DNA of 64,000 nucleotides from Glandiceps talaboti (Eukaryota; Hemichordata; Enteropneusta; Spengelidae): NCBI RefSeq assembly GCF_964340395.1, contig NC_135549.1, positions 3,875,001 to 3,939,000 of the forward strand, read 5' to 3'. Shown piece by piece: positions 60,001 to 64,000 of this stretch (position 1 is its first letter; each line of letters starts with the position of its first letter). The notes under the pieces were generated by a model. It saw only the letters and a program-made list of their open reading frames with translations, ran no database searches and was not told where the DNA came from. The position numbers and the translations under genes were made by a program.

Positions 60001-60024
60001 GGGGGGGGGGGGGGGGGGGGGGGG
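60001..60024. repeat. Poly(G) run, 24 bases
   Basis: Homopolymer of 24 G. Confidence 0.9.
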
Positions 60025-61364
60025 TTTAGATTGTAAATGTATTTTGCTCTCTTTTTAAAGTATGTCTAGTGTCATTTTCAATTTGCACAATGTTTTGTAC
60101 TCACTGTTTTGAAAAGCAATGGAAGAGTGTAGGTATCACTTAGGAAGTAGTTTCATTGAGAGCTTTGTATACTGGTAATTTCATGCTGTGTACAGTAATC
60201 TGTAAGTATCTAATCTAATACCTTATTCTCAAATTTCGCAAAATTACAAATTTTCTACCTGCAGTTTTTTGCTGAACATGAAATATCTATGGAAAAGTAC
60301 AAATACCATGATTGTAATACTTAAAGGAAATATTTGCTTAGAATTTTGATTGAAACGTCAGTCCTAGATATTTGTGAGTATAAAGTACATGGTAAGTTAG
60401 AGAATTAAATCAGTTATTGATGTGTATACCTGTACAAAACACAGTACATACATGCTGTATAATAGTAATTATATGTTGTCAGTGTCCTCAAAATATCTGT
60501 TTTAATAAGATTCTTATTCATAATTTGTAAAATTGAACAGTGTTTCATGCTTGCTGTTTTAAAATATCCATGGAATTGTAGAATAGAAATTAATGGAATT
60601 GAAAGACTGCAGCAATGGCTACACAATGTATTAGTGGATTGCTCAGATTACATGTACTTGCTTCAATAGAACTGGGAAGTGTCACATCATGAATCAGGCC
60701 TGCAATGAAATCAGGTCATGTATGCTGCTCATGTTTCAAATTTCTTTAATTTTGTTCACAATTTGCAAAACTTGCACAGCGTTTAATTAAGCCATGCTGT
60801 TTTGAAATACAAATGAAGAGTATCCCAAACTACTTGCTTGTAGCTTTTCAAATTATATGTATCTTATTTTATTTTGCAATTTTTGTTAACCTGCTGAGAA
60901 ATACGATAGAGGGATGCAAATATTAAATGTTGTATACCCCATGTTGTTCAAAGAGAATATATACACAACTAAATACCTCTAAGTAGTTAAATGCACATGT
61001 ACTTGTATGAGCAGAAATACAAATGAGGAATATTTACTCAAGGTAGATGGCTATTGTACATGTAGATATAGCTAATACTTGCTGAACAGAACTTTCAAAA
61101 TTTCTTAAAGCTGCAACTTGGACATTTTGTTTATTGTTAGACGTACTGACTTACTTGTATTGTCATACACATCCTAAATGGTATTGAATCTCCTGTGGGT
61201 AACCATATTTGTATAGCTATATACCTTTTAAAGTATGGTGCAATAAATTATTTTTGGGGCTACAGCACCACAAAAAAAATCATGATTTCAACATATTACT
61301 GTACTAGTTATAGAGAAAATCAATCTCTAAGTAACATGTAGAGTGTTCAGTTATATGTAATACT

Positions 61365-61730
61365 GATAATAATGTTGGTTTTTTATATAGCACTTTCCCA
61401 CTTTGTGCTCAAAGCGCTTTACAATTATTACCCCTGGCTCAGATCTATAGTGGCACAACAGCCCTTTATAAAATTATAATTCCTCAACTCCCTTGGGAGC
61501 ATACAATCCATTGCAGTCTTTATAAGCACATAGGATTAAATCATTCACATTGTAACCTCTATCCTACCAGGTCCCCAATTATACAGCTGGGTTGACTGAG
61601 GTACAGTCTTGGTTCAAATCTTGCCCAAGGACTTTAGCTACAGAAATAAACAGCAGTGATGGAGCTTGAACCTGCAACCTGCAGATTCCAAGCCAGCCAC
61701 TCTAACCATTCGCCCATCATGACTCCACAT
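61365..61730 (-). mobile_element. tRNA-derived SINE with LINE-type tail
   Basis: The minus-strand 5' end resembles a tRNA: GGGCGAATGGTTAGAGTGG (A box, 61698-61717) and AGGTTCAAGCTCC (B box, 61661-61673), about 45 nt apart. The 3' end reads TGTAAAGCGCTTTGAGCAC, then AAAGTGCTATATAAAAA and ATTATTAT near 61370, a tail shared with LINE partners in many marine animals. Internal pol III promoter predicted; not a functional tRNA. Confidence 0.75.
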
Positions 61731-62469
61731 TTAAACATATTGTTGCTTATGTGATCGGAAAAGTAATACTTGAGTTACAGCTCATGCATCTTTAATGTTT
61801 GGCTACATCTTTGCGTCTGATATGTCTTATTTGTCTTTTAGAATGGAGCCAGTTAATAAGTGTGACCTTTCATACCCTATGTTGTACATGGTGTTGTATT
61901 TCTCTAAGGATTTCTGCTGTTCAAAAGTATTGATGATAACATGAAGCTATGAAATCCCGTGCTTTATATTATAGTGTGATAAGATAATTTTGATTTAAAG
62001 TCCTTTTGTAGAAAGCTCACGACATACATACACGTGATAAAATTCCATTTCATCTATTCTGGTGATGTACAACATGATTTGTTTTGTATGATAAATTATT
62101 GAATTGAGTTTATTATTGAGTTTGCTCACATTGGTAGGATTTAGAGTAGAGATAACATGGTGAAAGGCAATTCATACAGGATGTAATACTGGCTGTGAGG
62201 TACATGTATGCAGTCACTGAGTCAGAAAAAAACACATCACTACATAATTCTAGGTACCTGCAATAGCTTTTTACCTCATGCTGGACGGTCAAAGTAGAAC
62301 AAAAAGTTTGACTTGTTCTCATATGCACCTGTAGTAATGCATGTGAAGCGTATGGAGCTAAAGTTATGATGTCAACCAAGAAATCGAATGTTCATTATTT
62401 TTGTGATGCATCTAGGCAGTAATATTCTATGTTAGCATTATAATGGTGTAAACAGCTAATATATCAAAA

Positions 62470-62770
62470 CTACTGTCAGTGGTATATTGTGTACAAGTAT
62501 ATTAAAATTATGGTGGTATACATCTGCCTACATATTAAAATTACAGTAGTGTATATCTACATTTGTACATATTAAAATTACAGTGGTGTAGACAGCTTTG
62601 TTTATCAAACTACAAATGTATTAACATTACTGTAGTGTACATACATGTACATTTGTACATATTAAAATTACAGTGGTGTACATACATCTACATATTAAAA
62701 TTACAGTGGTGTAAACAGCTCTGTATGAAATTACAATAGTGTAGAGACATATTTGCCTTTCAAAATTACA
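62470..62770. repeat. Minisatellite of 30-60-bp units
   Basis: About six units containing ATTAAAATTACAGTGGTGTA followed by CATACATCTACAT or CAGCT. Irregular spacing; non-coding. Confidence 0.8.
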
Positions 62771-64000
62771 GTAAAGTACACTGCTGTACACATTGTATAT
62801 GAACTCATCAGCAGAACTGAATATGATAAAATGTTCATTTATCTGAAGTATGCACACTATTGGAAAGAAGAGGGTTGGTCAAGGAGGGGATGAGGCATGA
62901 TTTGAAGATTTCCAAATCGAATACCATAAATTTTCAGAGTTTGTCATGATTTAGATTTGTTCCAAATGTGGGTTTATTAATTTTGTATGAACACATAAGA
63001 CTTCTTGTAAGCCTTCTTTTAATCCAATACATTGTATTATACATGTGAAAAGAGAAAGATACGACCCTTTGTATGTTCGTTTAATTATAGAAATTCACTT
63101 CATGTTTCTTTCCTACATCACGAAGTGTACGGTAATTGGAAAAGAATTAATCATGGTAATTACCTCATGAGAAAATGAAGGGAAAATTGGCCTGAAAATA
63201 GATGATGATATTTGTATCGTGAGAGAAAAACAGAATAGATTGGTTGCTTGGAATTGAGTTTTAGTACACGTAATTGTGTGGAATTTCTGTGCTACCTCAA
63301 AATATTTGATGCGAGACAAATACAGAGAAATGTTTCTTTATAGTGTTACCAATTTGTTCTGTATGGGTAAATAGAGTAGCAGGTAGAAAATTGAAAATTT
63401 ACAAATAAGTGATAATAATCAGTTGTTGACTTAATATTGCAAAGATGAGACCCCTGACAATTAGACATCACTCCATACCATCACTTCCATGTCAACATAT
63501 CATGTATAGACATAATAGAGTCAAAGCTATGAACATAAAATCATAAATCAATATTAGCAGCATGAGATCAAGTAATCCACCATGTTTTCACTGTCACATT
63601 ATTACTGACTTGTGGTGGCAAACTGTCCAATACATGTACATGTACCTCTAACTTCTGGAGATGGTGACATTTGGTCAATAACTTATTTGATTTATTGCGA
63701 AGATCAAAACATAGTTTGTAAAAAGAAGAGGAAAAACATATGATTGTTTGTCAGTGATCATATGAATTATAAACCAGTACATTTGTGAATAAAAACAAAG
63801 ATAAAAGTATTTGGTATCTATGTACATGTATGTATTTTGTTAGGCCATTATACAATGTGAACCTCAATGTTCAGTGGTAGATCATTTTATTTTCCCTGAG
63901 AGACCATGTATGATACATTCATTTAACATTGGCAGTAAACATCCTACGTTTTCGAGGAAAAGTCAAATATGAACCAAAATAACTGTGGGGTGTGTTTACA

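Larger units (their letters stand above)
43731..64000 (+). other. ITPR1: ITPR intron 3, more than 20 kb, open at right edge
   Basis: Begins with GTAAGT after exon 3; no acceptor plus ITPR-like exon was found to the end of the window. It contains the tandem arrays at 50166-50660 and 51940-53225, the MITE at 48850-49200, the SINE at 61365-61730 and several microsatellites. The remaining AT-rich sequence shows no supported gene on either strand. Confidence 0.65.

Noticed and set aside
61661-61717. tRNA gene on the minus strand
   Set aside because: A/B boxes are present but the body does not fold as a tRNA and it is fused to a LINE-type tail; a SINE.

Overview
This is a window of an animal nuclear genome, almost certainly a marine invertebrate. 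It is AT-rich and packed with microsatellites, minisatellites and small transposons. Genes are split by GT-AG introns, and three encode animal orthologues: METAP1, SUMF1 and the N-terminus of an inositol trisphosphate receptor (ITPR). The phylum cannot be fixed from the sequence; a mollusc, brachiopod, hemichordate or similar lineage would all fit.

Left part (1-19142): an unusual cluster. Three tandem minus-strand paralogues each begin with a short HAD-like domain. The two complete copies (B, 4004-9347, 389 aa; C, 14674-19142, 417 aa) continue into a phosphoribosyltransferase (PRTase) with a PRPP-loop motif. Copy A shows only its first exon (1524-1708) and runs off the left edge. Between B and C, divergent from B, lies an intronless gene (9930-10673) for a SLOG-type Rossmann-fold protein of bacterial/phage style. 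HAD, PRTase and SLOG domains are typical of bacterial nucleotide-centred stress and conflict systems, so this is the strongest candidate for an undescribed system. Canonical introns at conserved positions show that it is a resident animal locus and not contamination.

Middle part (19143-36734): gene C and METAP1 start head to head, about 480 bp apart. METAP1 (19623-20783) is complete and has no introns in its coding region. SUMF1 (36734 down to 25089; 8 coding exons, 404 aa) encodes the formylglycine-generating enzyme, with both catalytic cysteines present. It converges on METAP1.

Right part (36735-64000): ITPR starts at 40617, divergent from SUMF1. Three coding exons (93 codons) are visible, followed by an intron of more than 20 kb that fills the rest of the window. 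SUMF1 and ITPR1 are also divergent neighbours in vertebrates, so this is ancient microsynteny. ITPR intron 2 holds a (TA)n-flanked inverted-repeat element with a hammerhead ribozyme motif on the minus strand, and a LINE fragment. Intron 3 holds large tandem arrays, MITE copies and a tRNA-derived SINE.

Gene models were assembled by eye from splice signals and homology. UTRs and transcription starts are not determined.
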